A stretch of 64,000 nucleotides of DNA, from positions 310,001 through 374,000 of the forward strand of contig MKWI01000006.1 in NCBI GenBank assembly GCA_001899715.1, written 5' to 3'. Source of the stretch: Sphingobium sp. 66-54 (GTDB lineage: Bacteria; Pseudomonadota; Alphaproteobacteria; Sphingomonadales; Sphingomonadaceae). The stretch's first letter is position 1. Every line of letters starts with the position of its first letter. Below, piece by piece: positions 28,920 through 37,795 of the stretch. Both the position numbers and the translations under genes were made by a program. Under the pieces are notes generated by a model. The model saw nothing but the letters and a program-made list of their open reading frames with translations. It made no database searches and was not told the DNA's origin.

Positions 28920-29070
28920 AAGCGCGAACGATTTTGGCGGTGTCCGCAAGGTGCTCCCTTTCCAGGGCGAACAGGCGCGCGCCACGTGCCGCGCCGGCTC
29001 TCCCGGCGGCATGCCCGGCAGGGCGCAGGGATGGTTTCCCTCGGCGTCCCATTCGGTTTAAGGAGGCGCG

Positions 29071-29688
29071 ATGAGCGTTTATCTGCATGAAGAAGACCTG
29101 CCCGCCGGCGTGCTCGGCGACGGGCCGGTCGCCATCGACACCGAGACCATGGGTCTCATCACCCCGCGCGACCGGCTCTGCCTCGTCCAGATCAGCGACG
29201 GGGGCGGCGACGAACATCTCGTTCGCTTCGCGCCGGGCAGCAATTACGCCGCGCCGAACCTGCGCGGGATTCTTGCCGACCCGGCGCGGCTCAAGCTCTT
29301 TCACTTTGGCCGATTCGATATCGCCGCGCTGCATCATTATCTCGGCGTGCTGACGGCGCCGGTCTATTGCACCAAGATCGCCTCGCGCCTCGTGCGGACC
29401 TACACCGACCGGCATGGCCTCAAGGAGCTGGTGCGCGATCTGATCGGGCAGGAGATCAGCAAGCAGCAGCAAAGCTCGGACTGGGGCGGGCTGGTGCTGA
29501 GCGAGGCGCAGAAGGACTATGCCGCCTCCGACGTGCGCTATCTGCACCGCCTCAGGACGGAACTGGACATCCGGCTCGCACGCGAGGGGCGCACGGCGCT
29601 GGCGCAGGCTTGCTTCGACTTCCTGCCGCACCGCGCCCTGCTCGATCTGGCGGGCTGGCCGGAGGTCGATATCTTCGCCCATGCCTAG
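29071..29688 (+). CDS. Ribonuclease D-type 3'-5' exonuclease
   Basis: VAIDTETMGLITPRDRLCLVQIS...LFHFGRFDIAAL...QQSSDWGGLVLSEAQKDYAASDVRYLHRL. Confidence 0.92.
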   Translation: MSVYLHEEDLPAGVLGDGPVAIDTETMGLITPRDRLCLVQISDGGGDEHLVRFAPGSNYAAPNLRGILADPARLKLFHFGRFDIAALHHYLGVLTAPVYCTKIASRLVRTYTDRHGLKELVRDLIGQEISKQQQSSDWGGLVLSEAQKDYAASDVRYLHRLRTELDIRLAREGRTALAQACFDFLPHRALLDLAGWPEVDIFAHA

Positions 29689-29725
29689 GCGCGAAGGCCA
29701 TATATTGACCGGCGAGGAGCTGGTC

Positions 29726-30370
29726 ATGTCCGCGCAGGCGACGGCGCAGCGCGACGCCCGCCGGGTCTGGGCCACGCCCGGCGGCAGCCTGGACCGGCTG
29801 ATCCGGCCGCTCAAGAAGCTGCTACCCGTGCTGGTCGGCCTGCTCGGGACTTTCCTGCTGACCGCACCCTTCACCCATCAGGCCGAGGTCAGCTTCGTGC
29901 TCGACAAGAACAAGGTCGACATGGCCGGTGAGCGGCTGAAGGTGGTTGAAGCGCTGTATCGCGGCGAGGATTCGCGCGGTCGCCCCTTCTCGCTGCGCGC
30001 CGGCTCCGCGCTCCAGCGCACCTCGCGCGATCCGATCGTGGAACTGAACGATCTGGAAGCGCGGATGCAGATGGAGCAGGGCGGCGCGGTGGTGAACGCG
30101 CGGCGCGGCACTTACAATATGGACAAGGAAACGGTCGCCATCGAAGGGCCGATCCAGTTTCAGAGCGCCAACGGCTACCGACTGACCACACGCGACGTCG
30201 ATATCCAGCTCGAACAGCGCCGGCTCCACAGCCGGGGCAGCGTGGAGGGGCGCATCCCCGCCGGCACCTTCCGGGCGGACAATCTCAGCGCCGATCTGGA
30301 GGCGCGGACCGTGACGCTGGAGGGCAACGCCCGCTTGCGCATGGAGCAAATTGATCGCAAAGGGCGCTGA
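29726..30370 (+). CDS. lptC: LPS export ABC transporter periplasmic protein LptC
   Basis: N-terminal TM, OstA-like beta repeats, overlaps lptA start; MSAQATAQRDARRVWATPGGSLDRL. Confidence 0.88.
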   Translation: MSAQATAQRDARRVWATPGGSLDRLIRPLKKLLPVLVGLLGTFLLTAPFTHQAEVSFVLDKNKVDMAGERLKVVEALYRGEDSRGRPFSLRAGSALQRTSRDPIVELNDLEARMQMEQGGAVVNARRGTYNMDKETVAIEGPIQFQSANGYRLTTRDVDIQLEQRRLHSRGSVEGRIPAGTFRADNLSADLEARTVTLEGNARLRMEQIDRKGR

Positions 30371-30921
30371 TGCTGCGTAAGTCGCTCATTCTGCTGGCCA
30401 GTTCCGCCGGGATCGCGCTCGCGGCCGGCGCCCTGATCGAGGGGGGCGCCGGCGCACAGGTGCTGCGCGGCCACAATACCAGCGCCCCGGTCGATTTCTC
30501 GGCCGACCGCATCGAGGTGCAGGACCGCGCCGACCGGGTGGTCGTCTCCGGCAACGTCCAGGTCAGCCAGGCCGGCCTCACCATGACGGCGCAGCGGCTC
30601 ACCGTGGCTTATCATGACCGCGACGGTATCGAGATCGACCGGCTCGACGCGTCCGGCGGCGTGGTGGTGACGCGCGGCAACGAGCGGGCGAGCGGCTCGG
30701 TCGCCATTTACGATCTCAACCGCAAGCTCATCACCCTGATCGGCGGGGTCCAGCTCACGCAAGGGGCCAACCGCCTGTCCGGCCAGCGGCTGGTGATCGA
30801 CCTCACTACCGGCCGCTCGACGGTGGACGGCTCGGCCGCCGGGGCGCCGCCCGGCACGACCACGACGCCCAGCGGCCGCGTTTCCGGCACCTTCAAGGTG
30901 CGCCAGTCCGGCGAGCGCTAG
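30370..30921 (+). CDS. lptA: LptA/OstA family LPS transport periplasmic protein
   Basis: VDFSADRIEVQDRADRVVVSGNVQVSQAGLTMTAQRLTVAYHD...GSVAIYDLNRKLITLIGGVQLTQGANRLSGQRLVIDL. Confidence 0.93.
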   Translation: MLRKSLILLASSAGIALAAGALIEGGAGAQVLRGHNTSAPVDFSADRIEVQDRADRVVVSGNVQVSQAGLTMTAQRLTVAYHDRDGIEIDRLDASGGVVVTRGNERASGSVAIYDLNRKLITLIGGVQLTQGANRLSGQRLVIDLTTGRSTVDGSAAGAPPGTTTTPSGRVSGTFKVRQSGER

Positions 30922-31083
30922 GCGGCGCCGATCGCGAACCCGCCCGATAAATGCGATGGCATGCGCCCGCCGGCTTCATCCATGCAAATTCCCTGCCAAT
31001 CCGAGATTGCGAAGCGCGCCGGATCATGCCAGCACGCACCGCATGGGCATGACGGAACGGCGTGCAATGACGAGGACCTGTTC

Positions 31084-31857
31084 ATGAACGAGCTTGCGGC
31101 CCCCCGCCATACGGACGTGGAGCAAGACGCAGGCGCGCATCGCTTGCAGGTGATCTCGATCGCCAAAAGCTACGACAAGCGTACCGTGCTGGCCGATGTG
31201 AGCCTGGAAGTGGGCCATGGCGAGGTGGTCGGCCTGCTCGGCCCCAACGGCGCGGGCAAGACCACCTGCTTCTATTCGATCATGGGGTTGGTGAAGCCCG
31301 ATTCGGGCCGCATCATCCTGGAAGGCGTCGATATCACCGGCCTGCCCATGTATCGCCGCGCGATCCTGGGCCTGGGCTATCTGCCGCAGGAGACCTCCAT
31401 CTTCCGGGGTATGACGGTAGAGCAGAACATCCTGAGCGTGCTGGAGCTGGCCGAGCCGGACAAGGCGGCGCGTGCCGAGAAGCTGGAGACGCTGCTTGAG
31501 GAATTTGGCCTCGTGCGGCTGCGCACCAGTTCCGCCATGGCGCTCTCCGGCGGCGAGCGGCGGCGTTGCGAGATCGCCCGCGCGCTGGCCGCCAATCCCT
31601 CCATCGTGCTGCTCGACGAGCCGTTTGCCGGTATCGACCCGCTCTCCATCGCCGATATTCGCGATCTGGTGAAGGACCTCAAGACGCGCGGTATCGGCGT
31701 GCTCATCACCGATCACAATGTGCGCGAGACGCTGGAAATCGTCGACCGCGCCTGCATCATCTACGGGGGCAAGGTGCTGTTCGCCGGCAGCCCCGAGGAA
31801 CTGGTCTCGAATGCCGAAGTGCGCCGCCTCTATCTCGGCGAAAGCTTCTCGCTGTGA
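31084..31857 (+). CDS. lptB: LPS export ABC transporter ATP-binding protein LptB
   Basis: GLLGPNGAGKTTCFYSIMGLVKPDSG, LSGGERRRCEIARALAANPSIVLLDEPFAGIDPLS, VLITDHNVRETLEIVDRA. Confidence 0.97.
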   Translation: MNELAAPRHTDVEQDAGAHRLQVISIAKSYDKRTVLADVSLEVGHGEVVGLLGPNGAGKTTCFYSIMGLVKPDSGRIILEGVDITGLPMYRRAILGLGYLPQETSIFRGMTVEQNILSVLELAEPDKAARAEKLETLLEEFGLVRLRTSSAMALSGGERRRCEIARALAANPSIVLLDEPFAGIDPLSIADIRDLVKDLKTRGIGVLITDHNVRETLEIVDRACIIYGGKVLFAGSPEELVSNAEVRRLYLGESFSL

Positions 31858-31903
31858 CGCCGCCGGGCGCGGCGCCCGCGCGCTGAACGGCGCGGCCTGA
31901 CCC

Positions 31904-33418
31904 ATGGCGCTCGCGCCCCGCCTCGACCTGCGGCAGAGCCAGTCGCTGGTGATGACGCCGCAGCTCCAGCAGGCTATCAAGCTGCTGGCGCTCTCCAATC
32001 TGGAACTTGAGGCGTTCATCGGCAGCGAACTGGAGCGCAACCCACTGCTCGAAGCGGGCGATGCGATCGCCCTGCCGGCCCGCGAGGAAGTCGAGCCGGT
32101 CGAAGGCGCCGAGCCACGCACCGGGCCGGAGGCAAGCGCGGATACTCTGATCGCACGCGGCGCCGGCGCGGCCGATTCGCCGCTCGACGTCGATTATACC
32201 GCCGAGACCTTCATCGACGATGCCCCTGCCGACGGCGGCGCTACGTTGCGCCCGGCCGGCAGCGATCTCATGGCCTCACACGGTCTGTCGTCCCACGGCA
32301 GCGAGGACGGGCCGGATTTCGACAGCTTCGCCGCGCCCGAGATCGGCCTGCACGAGCATCTCATGCAGCAGGCCGGCGCCGCGCTCTCCGGCATGCGGCT
32401 GGTCATCGCCGGCCAGCTCATCGGCCAGATCGACGACGCCGGCTATCTGGAGGCGGACCTGCTGGACCTTGCCTATCGGCTTGACGTGCCGCTGGCGGAG
32501 GTGGAGGCAGTGCTCGCCGTCATCCACGGCTTCGAGCCCGCCGGCGTGGGCGCGCGCGGCCTTGCCGAATGCATCGCCATCCAGGCGCGCGAGGCGGACC
32601 GCTACGACCCGGCCATGGCCTGCCTTATCGCCAATCTCGACCTGCTTGCGCGCGGCCAGATCGCGCATCTGCGGCGCATCTGCGGCGTGGACGAAGAGGA
32701 CATGACGGACATGATCCGCGAGCTACGCGGCTACGACCCCAAACCCGGCCTGCGCTATGGTGGCGACCGGCCAGCGGCAGTGACGCCGGATGTGTTCGTG
32801 ACGCCGAGCGGCGCAGGCTGGGTCATCGAGATCAACGGCGCAACGTTGCCGCGCCTGCTCGTCAACCGCCGTTATCAGGCGCATCTGGCGGGCAGCGCGC
32901 GCGACAAGGCGGCGCGACTCTGGCTCTCCGACTGCCTCGCCAGCGCCAACTGGCTCATCAAGGCGCTCGACCAGCGGCAGCGCACCATCCTCAAGGTGAC
33001 GGAGGAGATCGTGCGGCACCAGGAAGGTTTCTTCCGCCATGGCGTCACCCATTTGCGGCCGCTCACCCTGCGGGCGGTGGCCGAGGCGGTGGAGTTGCAC
33101 GAATCGACGATCAGCCGCGTCACCAGCAACAAATATCTCGCCTGCCCGCGCGGCACCTTCGAACTCAAATATTTCTTCACCAGCGCCATCCAATCGGCTG
33201 ATGGCGGCGAGGCGGCCTCGGCCGAGGCGGTCAAGAGCCACATCCGCACATTGATCGCCGAGGAGAAGCCGGACGCGATCCTCAGCGACGATACGCTGGT
33301 AGACCTGCTGCGCGCGCGCGGTTTCGACATCGCCCGGCGCACCGTCGCCAAATATCGCGAGGCGATCGGCCTCGGTTCATCGGTGCAGCGGCGGCGGCAG
33401 AAAGCGATGCTGCGCTGA
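31904..33418 (+). CDS. rpoN: RNA polymerase sigma-54 factor
   Basis: LRQSQSLVMTPQLQQAIKLLALSNLELEAFI N-terminus; LHESTISRVTSNKYLACPRGTFELKYFF; RpoN box ARRTVAKYREAIGL. Confidence 0.97.
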   Translation: MALAPRLDLRQSQSLVMTPQLQQAIKLLALSNLELEAFIGSELERNPLLEAGDAIALPAREEVEPVEGAEPRTGPEASADTLIARGAGAADSPLDVDYTAETFIDDAPADGGATLRPAGSDLMASHGLSSHGSEDGPDFDSFAAPEIGLHEHLMQQAGAALSGMRLVIAGQLIGQIDDAGYLEADLLDLAYRLDVPLAEVEAVLAVIHGFEPAGVGARGLAECIAIQAREADRYDPAMACLIANLDLLARGQIAHLRRICGVDEEDMTDMIRELRGYDPKPGLRYGGDRPAAVTPDVFVTPSGAGWVIEINGATLPRLLVNRRYQAHLAGSARDKAARLWLSDCLASANWLIKALDQRQRTILKVTEEIVRHQEGFFRHGVTHLRPLTLRAVAEAVELHESTISRVTSNKYLACPRGTFELKYFFTSAIQSADGGEAASAEAVKSHIRTLIAEEKPDAILSDDTLVDLLRARGFDIARRTVAKYREAIGLGSSVQRRRQKAMLR

Positions 33419-33444
33419 GCGCGTCCGTGTGCGCTTAACCGTCG

Positions 33445-33630
33445 TCAGTCGATCGCTTTGGAAATCCTTTTGCCGGCGAGCAGGCCGAGCACAAGAAAGA
33501 TCGCGAACAGTGCGATCGCCGCGAAGAACAGGATCTTGGCGAGGCCGACAAAAGCGCCGGCGACGCCACCGAACCCCAACAGCGCCGCGACCAGCGCGAT
33601 AACGAGGCAGAGGATGGCAAGGCGAATCAT
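33445..33630 (-). CDS. DUF1328-type small membrane protein
   Basis: [61 protein letters not shown]. Confidence 0.85.
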   Translation of the reverse strand: MIRLAILCLVIALVAALLGFGGVAGAFVGLAKILFFAAIALFAIFLVLGLLAGKRISKAID

Positions 33631-33809
33631 GCGTCACTCCCTTTGAAGCGTGCCGTCTCAACGATCCGGCGAGCCTCCGGGTTCCCAGCCACCGGCAGCA
33701 GGACGGATTGCCCAACCTTTCTGCTCACCACCGGGAACTCAGGCGCCGCGACACCGAACCTTGCGAAACGCCCCAAGGCCCGCTAGGGCGCGCAATCTCC
33801 AGAGCATGC

Positions 33810-33900
33810 GGAGCGGTGGCCGAGTGGTCGAAGGCGCTCGCCTGGAAAGTGAGTATACGGCAAAACCGTATCGAGGGTTCGAATCCCTCCCGCTCCGCCA
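33810..33900 (+). tRNA. tRNA-Ser (anticodon GGA)
   Basis: GGAGCGGTGGCCGAGTGGTCGAAGGCGCTCGCCTGGAAAGTGAGTATACGGCAAAACCGTATCGAGGGTTCGAATCCCTCCCGCTCCGCCA: class II tRNA with long variable arm; anticodon loop CTGGAAA. Confidence 0.95.
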
Positions 33901-33903
33901 TTT
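33887..33903 (+). repeat. att direct repeat, left, inside tRNA-Ser 3' end
   Basis: CTCCCGCTCCGCCATTT, identical to 41195-41211. Confidence 0.9.
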
Positions 33904-33954
33904 ACTTCCATAAGTATCTGATTTTTATAGGAAAAATATAAGGCCGTCATTTCT

Positions 33955-33978
33955 GGCCAACATAACGGCCATCATAAA
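33955..33978 (+). repeat. Paired 12-bp repeat, left end
   Basis: GGCCAACATAAC + GGCCATCATAAA; matching pairs at 37581-37604 and 41054-41077. Confidence 0.75.
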
Positions 33979-34080
33979 CCTGATGAAGATTGGGCTTGGT
34001 CGCCCCTGTTGCACGGGCTGTCGACAGATGACGGTCTGTCAGGTTACAGAGACGTAGTGAGTTTGTGGGGAGGGGATTAG

Positions 34081-35244
34081 GTGGAGCTTTCACCGATTAG
34101 GCTGCTTCGCGACGATGTAGCGGTTTGGCTTATCTACGCGGGTTACAACAGGCGCTTTCTAAGCGACTTTGCCGATAATAATCGGGTTTTCCTCAATATC
34201 CCGGGTTTCAACGCGACTCCTGCCGCATTGGAAGACGAAGTGCTGATGCGACGGCACCTCGCAATGTCCGACGCGGTTAATGAGGTTATCAGAGGGCATA
34301 CCAACACCGCGCCTTCACGTAATCCACTCGATTACAGCCCAACTCCTTATACTGCCAATACGCCTGATTCTCGACAGTTCTCTGCCGAGATTGGCAACAT
34401 TATCCGCCTTTATAAGAAGGCCAAAATTGGCGATATAATCATGTCGCCGGGTCACGGACAGTTTGACCCGTTTCTAATCGGGGAAATAACGAATAACTGG
34501 TCCAAAGCAGACGACCTTGTCGTGGCCCAGCTTGAGAATGAAATTGTTCCAGCGCGGCGCGTTCGCTGGATAAATGCCGTCGCGACTCGGCGCGACTTTG
34601 CGCCTCGCACTGCAAAGAGGCTTGTTAACAGGCACGCAATTACGTTAATAGACCGCCGGTTTTATCAGGATATTTTCGACAATATTTATCCAAGTTATTC
34701 TTGGGGTGAGAGATCGAAACTCGACCTGTTTGGCAATGGTTATGCCGGAAAAGACCCTCTTCAACCTTATGACGCCGCCAAGCTCTTAAAATATGTTATG
34801 TCAGCGGTCTTTGCCTATGAAGATAACAATTTTGCGGCCTTTCAGGCGCTTGATATAGATGCAGCAATTACCCAGTTCTATGATGAAAGCCGGGTAGCAG
34901 AGCTTGCTCAGAACTTCAATTCTCCGGGCAAGTTCACGATCATTGCGAAGAGCGGAATTGCCGCCATATTGATGGCGGGCGGTATCATGATGGCTACAGC
35001 CGATCCAAATGTAGGTTTCCCACAGCAGCGCGCTCAAGTTTCTGCGCAGATTGGCGGCGCGCTACAAGGGGCCGGACAGGTTGAAGCCAAAACCGAACTC
35101 GACAACTTTATTAACTCATTTGATAGCACAACGTGGAGCCCGGTTCAGTCATCTCTCGGAAAATCAGCAAAGAACACGCTAGATTTGACGTTAGATAACT
35201 CTGTGGAGGTTGCTCGCCATAAAGATGAGCTTAATGCCAAATAG
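34081..35244 (+). CDS. Unknown protein with Mrr-N/PUA-like N-terminal domain and hydrophobic C-terminal segment; candidate defence-cassette gene A
   Basis: GTG start after ggggagggg; pattern AVWLIYAGYNRRF...FSAEIGNIIRLYKKAKIGDIIMSP...FLIGEIT...ARRVRWINAVATRRDFAPRTAKRL resembles the N-terminal domain of Mrr-like restriction proteins; hydrophobic segment IIAKSGIAAILMAGGIMMATA; AT-richer than its surroundings. Confidence 0.75.
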   Translation: MELSPIRLLRDDVAVWLIYAGYNRRFLSDFADNNRVFLNIPGFNATPAALEDEVLMRRHLAMSDAVNEVIRGHTNTAPSRNPLDYSPTPYTANTPDSRQFSAEIGNIIRLYKKAKIGDIIMSPGHGQFDPFLIGEITNNWSKADDLVVAQLENEIVPARRVRWINAVATRRDFAPRTAKRLVNRHAITLIDRRFYQDIFDNIYPSYSWGERSKLDLFGNGYAGKDPLQPYDAAKLLKYVMSAVFAYEDNNFAAFQALDIDAAITQFYDESRVAELAQNFNSPGKFTIIAKSGIAAILMAGGIMMATADPNVGFPQQRAQVSAQIGGALQGAGQVEAKTELDNFINSFDSTTWSPVQSSLGKSAKNTLDLTLDNSVEVARHKDELNAK

Positions 35245-35764
35245 AATATCAAGCTGGCTTAAATCCAATTTCCCGGTTCTCTTTGATGAGAAGATGCCGG
35301 TATGGATGACCATTGCAGCAAGCATTGCCGCCGCTGGCCTGACATATTATTTTGCTCCAATGTATTCACGGCAGTTTCAGATCGAAGATGTGCGGAGCGC
35401 GCACCTTAAACAAACCACTGACCAACTTAATAGCGAGATTATAGAGCTTTCACAGAAGGTTCGTAGATTTGATTCGGCATTGGTCAATGAAAAAGATAGC
35501 TCGGTCGATCTAAGAGAGGATTGCTTAGACCTTATAACAAAACTCCAATGGAGATTGGTTGATCTAAGAGTTGTTCTTACCGAGCCGGAAGATGAGCGGT
35601 ATGTATCATCGCTTTCAAAAGCTTTAGAAGGTCTGCGTGTCAAACTTAACGCCCCGGTCACACCCACATACAGACAAGATGTCCGAGCGGCGATGGCAAG
35701 CCTCGGGTCCGCGACTACAGCGGTGTTAGGCCGACTCTATGCCAAGGCATCGTTGCAAGGCTAA
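35225..35764 (+). CDS. Unknown single-TM coiled-coil protein; candidate defence-cassette gene B
   Basis: Overlaps gene A by 20 bp from ATG 35225; TM segment VWMTIAASIAAAGLTYYFAPMY followed by a long helical region; same AT-rich composition. Confidence 0.75.
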   Translation: MSLMPNRISSWLKSNFPVLFDEKMPVWMTIAASIAAAGLTYYFAPMYSRQFQIEDVRSAHLKQTTDQLNSEIIELSQKVRRFDSALVNEKDSSVDLREDCLDLITKLQWRLVDLRVVLTEPEDERYVSSLSKALEGLRVKLNAPVTPTYRQDVRAAMASLGSATTAVLGRLYAKASLQG

Positions 35765-35773
35765 GCCTATAAA

Positions 35774-35807
35774 AACCCCCGGCCAAAGGGAGTAATGGCC
35801 GGGGGTT
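35774..35807. terminator. Hairpin terminator between convergent transcription units, probably bidirectional
   Basis: AACCCCCGGCCA-(10 nt)-TGGCCGGGGGTT, perfect 12-bp stem. Confidence 0.78.
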
Positions 35808-35850
35808 AGGTGCCGCCGGGCACTAATCGGCGGTAGCGCGTGAGATAATG

Positions 35851-36531
35851 CTAGACCTCAACCCGGCGGTTGGCTTGGCTGGCGAGTTCGCGGTTGTAGA
35901 AAAACAGGTGAACCTTGCTGATGGCCTCGGGGTATTTGGCCGCAAGCCCCGTCAACTCTTGGCTATGCTGGATTTTCGCCCAACCGTTCGGGGCAAACCG
36001 CTGGAACCCGTCCACGATGATTTTGTCTCGGGTGTCCGGCGAAAGCTCGGTGAGGAAATGAGGGGAGCCATAGAGGACGGCCACAACCTCGCTATGGCCT
36101 TTGGCCGCTTCCCGGATTTTCATAATCCCGTCCGGTTTGCTAACCTGTTCCCGTATCCAACCCCGCATTTCCGCGTGAATGACTTGGCGGTTCGGGTCCA
36201 ATGCAAAGGCATCGGCAATAAGCTGGTTGCCCTCGTTGCCGAGTTCGCGGGCCACCGCTTCAATACTGGCTTGGGATTGCTCAAGAACCGTGGAAACCTT
36301 CCCGGCAAGCTGGCGGGCGGCATGGTGCTGATCTACCGTGGTCCGGGTCGGGTCTTGGGCCAGCGCGATTACCTTGGGTATCGTCTCGGCAATGGCATTG
36401 TGGGCAAACCCGATGGCGTTGAAAGCGGCTCCGTTGAACTTGGCCTTGTCCCCGAGTGCAACCTTGCGGCCGGTGTCGGTAGCCATAAGTTCCATAAATC
36501 CGGCGGCATCCGGTGAATTGACGAGATACAT
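35851..36531 (-). CDS. Hypothetical protein of the integrative element
   Basis: 226-aa ORF, helical-looking, no recognised family; collinear with element genes. Confidence 0.65.
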   Translation of the reverse strand: MYLVNSPDAAGFMELMATDTGRKVALGDKAKFNGAAFNAIGFAHNAIAETIPKVIALAQDPTRTTVDQHHAARQLAGKVSTVLEQSQASIEAVARELGNEGNQLIADAFALDPNRQVIHAEMRGWIREQVSKPDGIMKIREAAKGHSEVVAVLYGSPHFLTELSPDTRDKIIVDGFQRFAPNGWAKIQHSQELTGLAAKYPEAISKVHLFFYNRELASQANRRVEV

Positions 36532-36556
36532 TGTCTTAATCCTTGTTTGAGTTGGG

Positions 36557-37081
36557 TTAGTATTTCTTCATTTCTTCAAGAGCGATTTCGACCTCCCTGT
36601 TCATCCTTCGCCGTTCCAAGAACTCTTGGATTTCTTCCCAAGTCATGTCCGAATAGTCGGGCTCGGTTTCGTGTTTGGTGATGAGTTCGCGCGGAACCAG
36701 TCCCCCAACCAGTTGCAGATATGCCGCCGGGTCTTTCTCCCGGAGCTTGGCCAAAGCCTCCGCGCCGTGCTCGGCAAAGTCGTCCGCGATCACGGTTAGG
36801 AACTGGTCGGTAAGGCGGTTGCGAGAACCCTTTTTGCGGCCCGGACCACCGTTAGAACCCGATACAAATTGGCCCTTGGCGTTGCGCTCGGAAGCCGCCA
36901 CGGGAGGACTGGCAGGCGCGGGCGAGGCCACGGGGAGGTTGGTGCCCACATTCACCGCCGAACGGCCCCACTGGTCGCCCTGGACGGCCGTGGGAGGTGC
37001 ATCACAAGGTTTTGCCGCCTCGGGCACCATTGGGGCGGGTGGCTGGCCCCACGCGCTGTCACGATAGCGCCGGTCAACCAT
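36557..37081 (-). CDS. DUF5681-like / putative small-terminase-like protein
   Basis: NAKGQFVSGSNGGPGRKKGSRNRLTDQFLTVIADDFAEHGAEALAKLREKDPAAYLQLVGGLVPRELITK resembles DUF5681 proteins found in phage packaging loci; start placed at ATG 37081. Confidence 0.65.
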   Translation of the reverse strand: MVDRRYRDSAWGQPPAPMVPEAAKPCDAPPTAVQGDQWGRSAVNVGTNLPVASPAPASPPVAASERNAKGQFVSGSNGGPGRKKGSRNRLTDQFLTVIADDFAEHGAEALAKLREKDPAAYLQLVGGLVPRELITKHETEPDYSDMTWEEIQEFLERRRMNREVEIALEEMKKY

Positions 37082-37562
37082 GACGGCCCCCTTGCCCGAG
37101 CAACAGGCCCGCATATTCGGTTTTCGGTGTAGCCCGGCCATCATGCGGCATGACGTTCCGGTAGAATTGCGGACAATCGGCTGGACCGTTGAAAGCCCGC
37201 CAAACCGCTTTCAGGAACCTATCTGGCAATAGGTCTTCAAACCGCTCCCATGTCGGCTTGTCGTCTATCAACGCCTTGAACAGAATGAGGCGGTCAACAA
37301 GGTTCCTCATCTCGGGGATGAGTTCGCTAACCTGTTTTTCGATCCTGCCGACTTCCTGCCATCGGGCTTTGATGTTGGCAGATACGGCAAGCATTTTGAT
37401 GACCCGGCCGATTTCCCAAGCATCGAACAGGATCGAACCAGCATAGTCATCCCGCATAAGAAACAGGATGGCTTGGGCGAAAATCATCCGCCTATCTTCA
37501 TCGGTTCGCCCGTCCGATAAGTGCGAGCCAAACTCATCTTCAATCTTTGCAAGCACGGTCAT
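37074..37562 (-). CDS. Hypothetical protein of the integrative element
   Basis: Start placed at ATG 37562 (MTVLAKIEDEFGSHLSDGRTDEDRRMIFAQAILFL...), leaving the paired repeat at 37581-37604 just upstream; the longer ORF runs to 37799. Confidence 0.6.
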   Translation of the reverse strand: MTVLAKIEDEFGSHLSDGRTDEDRRMIFAQAILFLMRDDYAGSILFDAWEIGRVIKMLAVSANIKARWQEVGRIEKQVSELIPEMRNLVDRLILFKALIDDKPTWERFEDLLPDRFLKAVWRAFNGPADCPQFYRNVMPHDGRATPKTEYAGLLLGQGGRHG

Positions 37563-37580
37563 AGGTTGGCCTTTCAACCC

Positions 37581-37604
37581 TTTATGTTGGCCGGTATGTT
37601 GGCC
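37581..37604 (-). repeat. Paired 12-bp repeat, internal
   Basis: Reverse strand GGCCAACATACC + GGCCAACATAAA; same paired layout as both ends of the element. Confidence 0.75.
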
Positions 37605-37795
37605 AATCTTGGAAACTCGGTAATTTGTTGAGTAAAACCGCCGAACACTGGCGGACTCTATCTCTGCCCACATACTCGGGGCTGAATAGTTCAAGGGGTT
37701 GGGGGTCATCGCCTCCCGGACAATCGGACATCCCCTAAAGGGAGATGTCCATGTCCGTCCGCTACCGAGGGTAGGGCGACACTGGACATGTCCGG

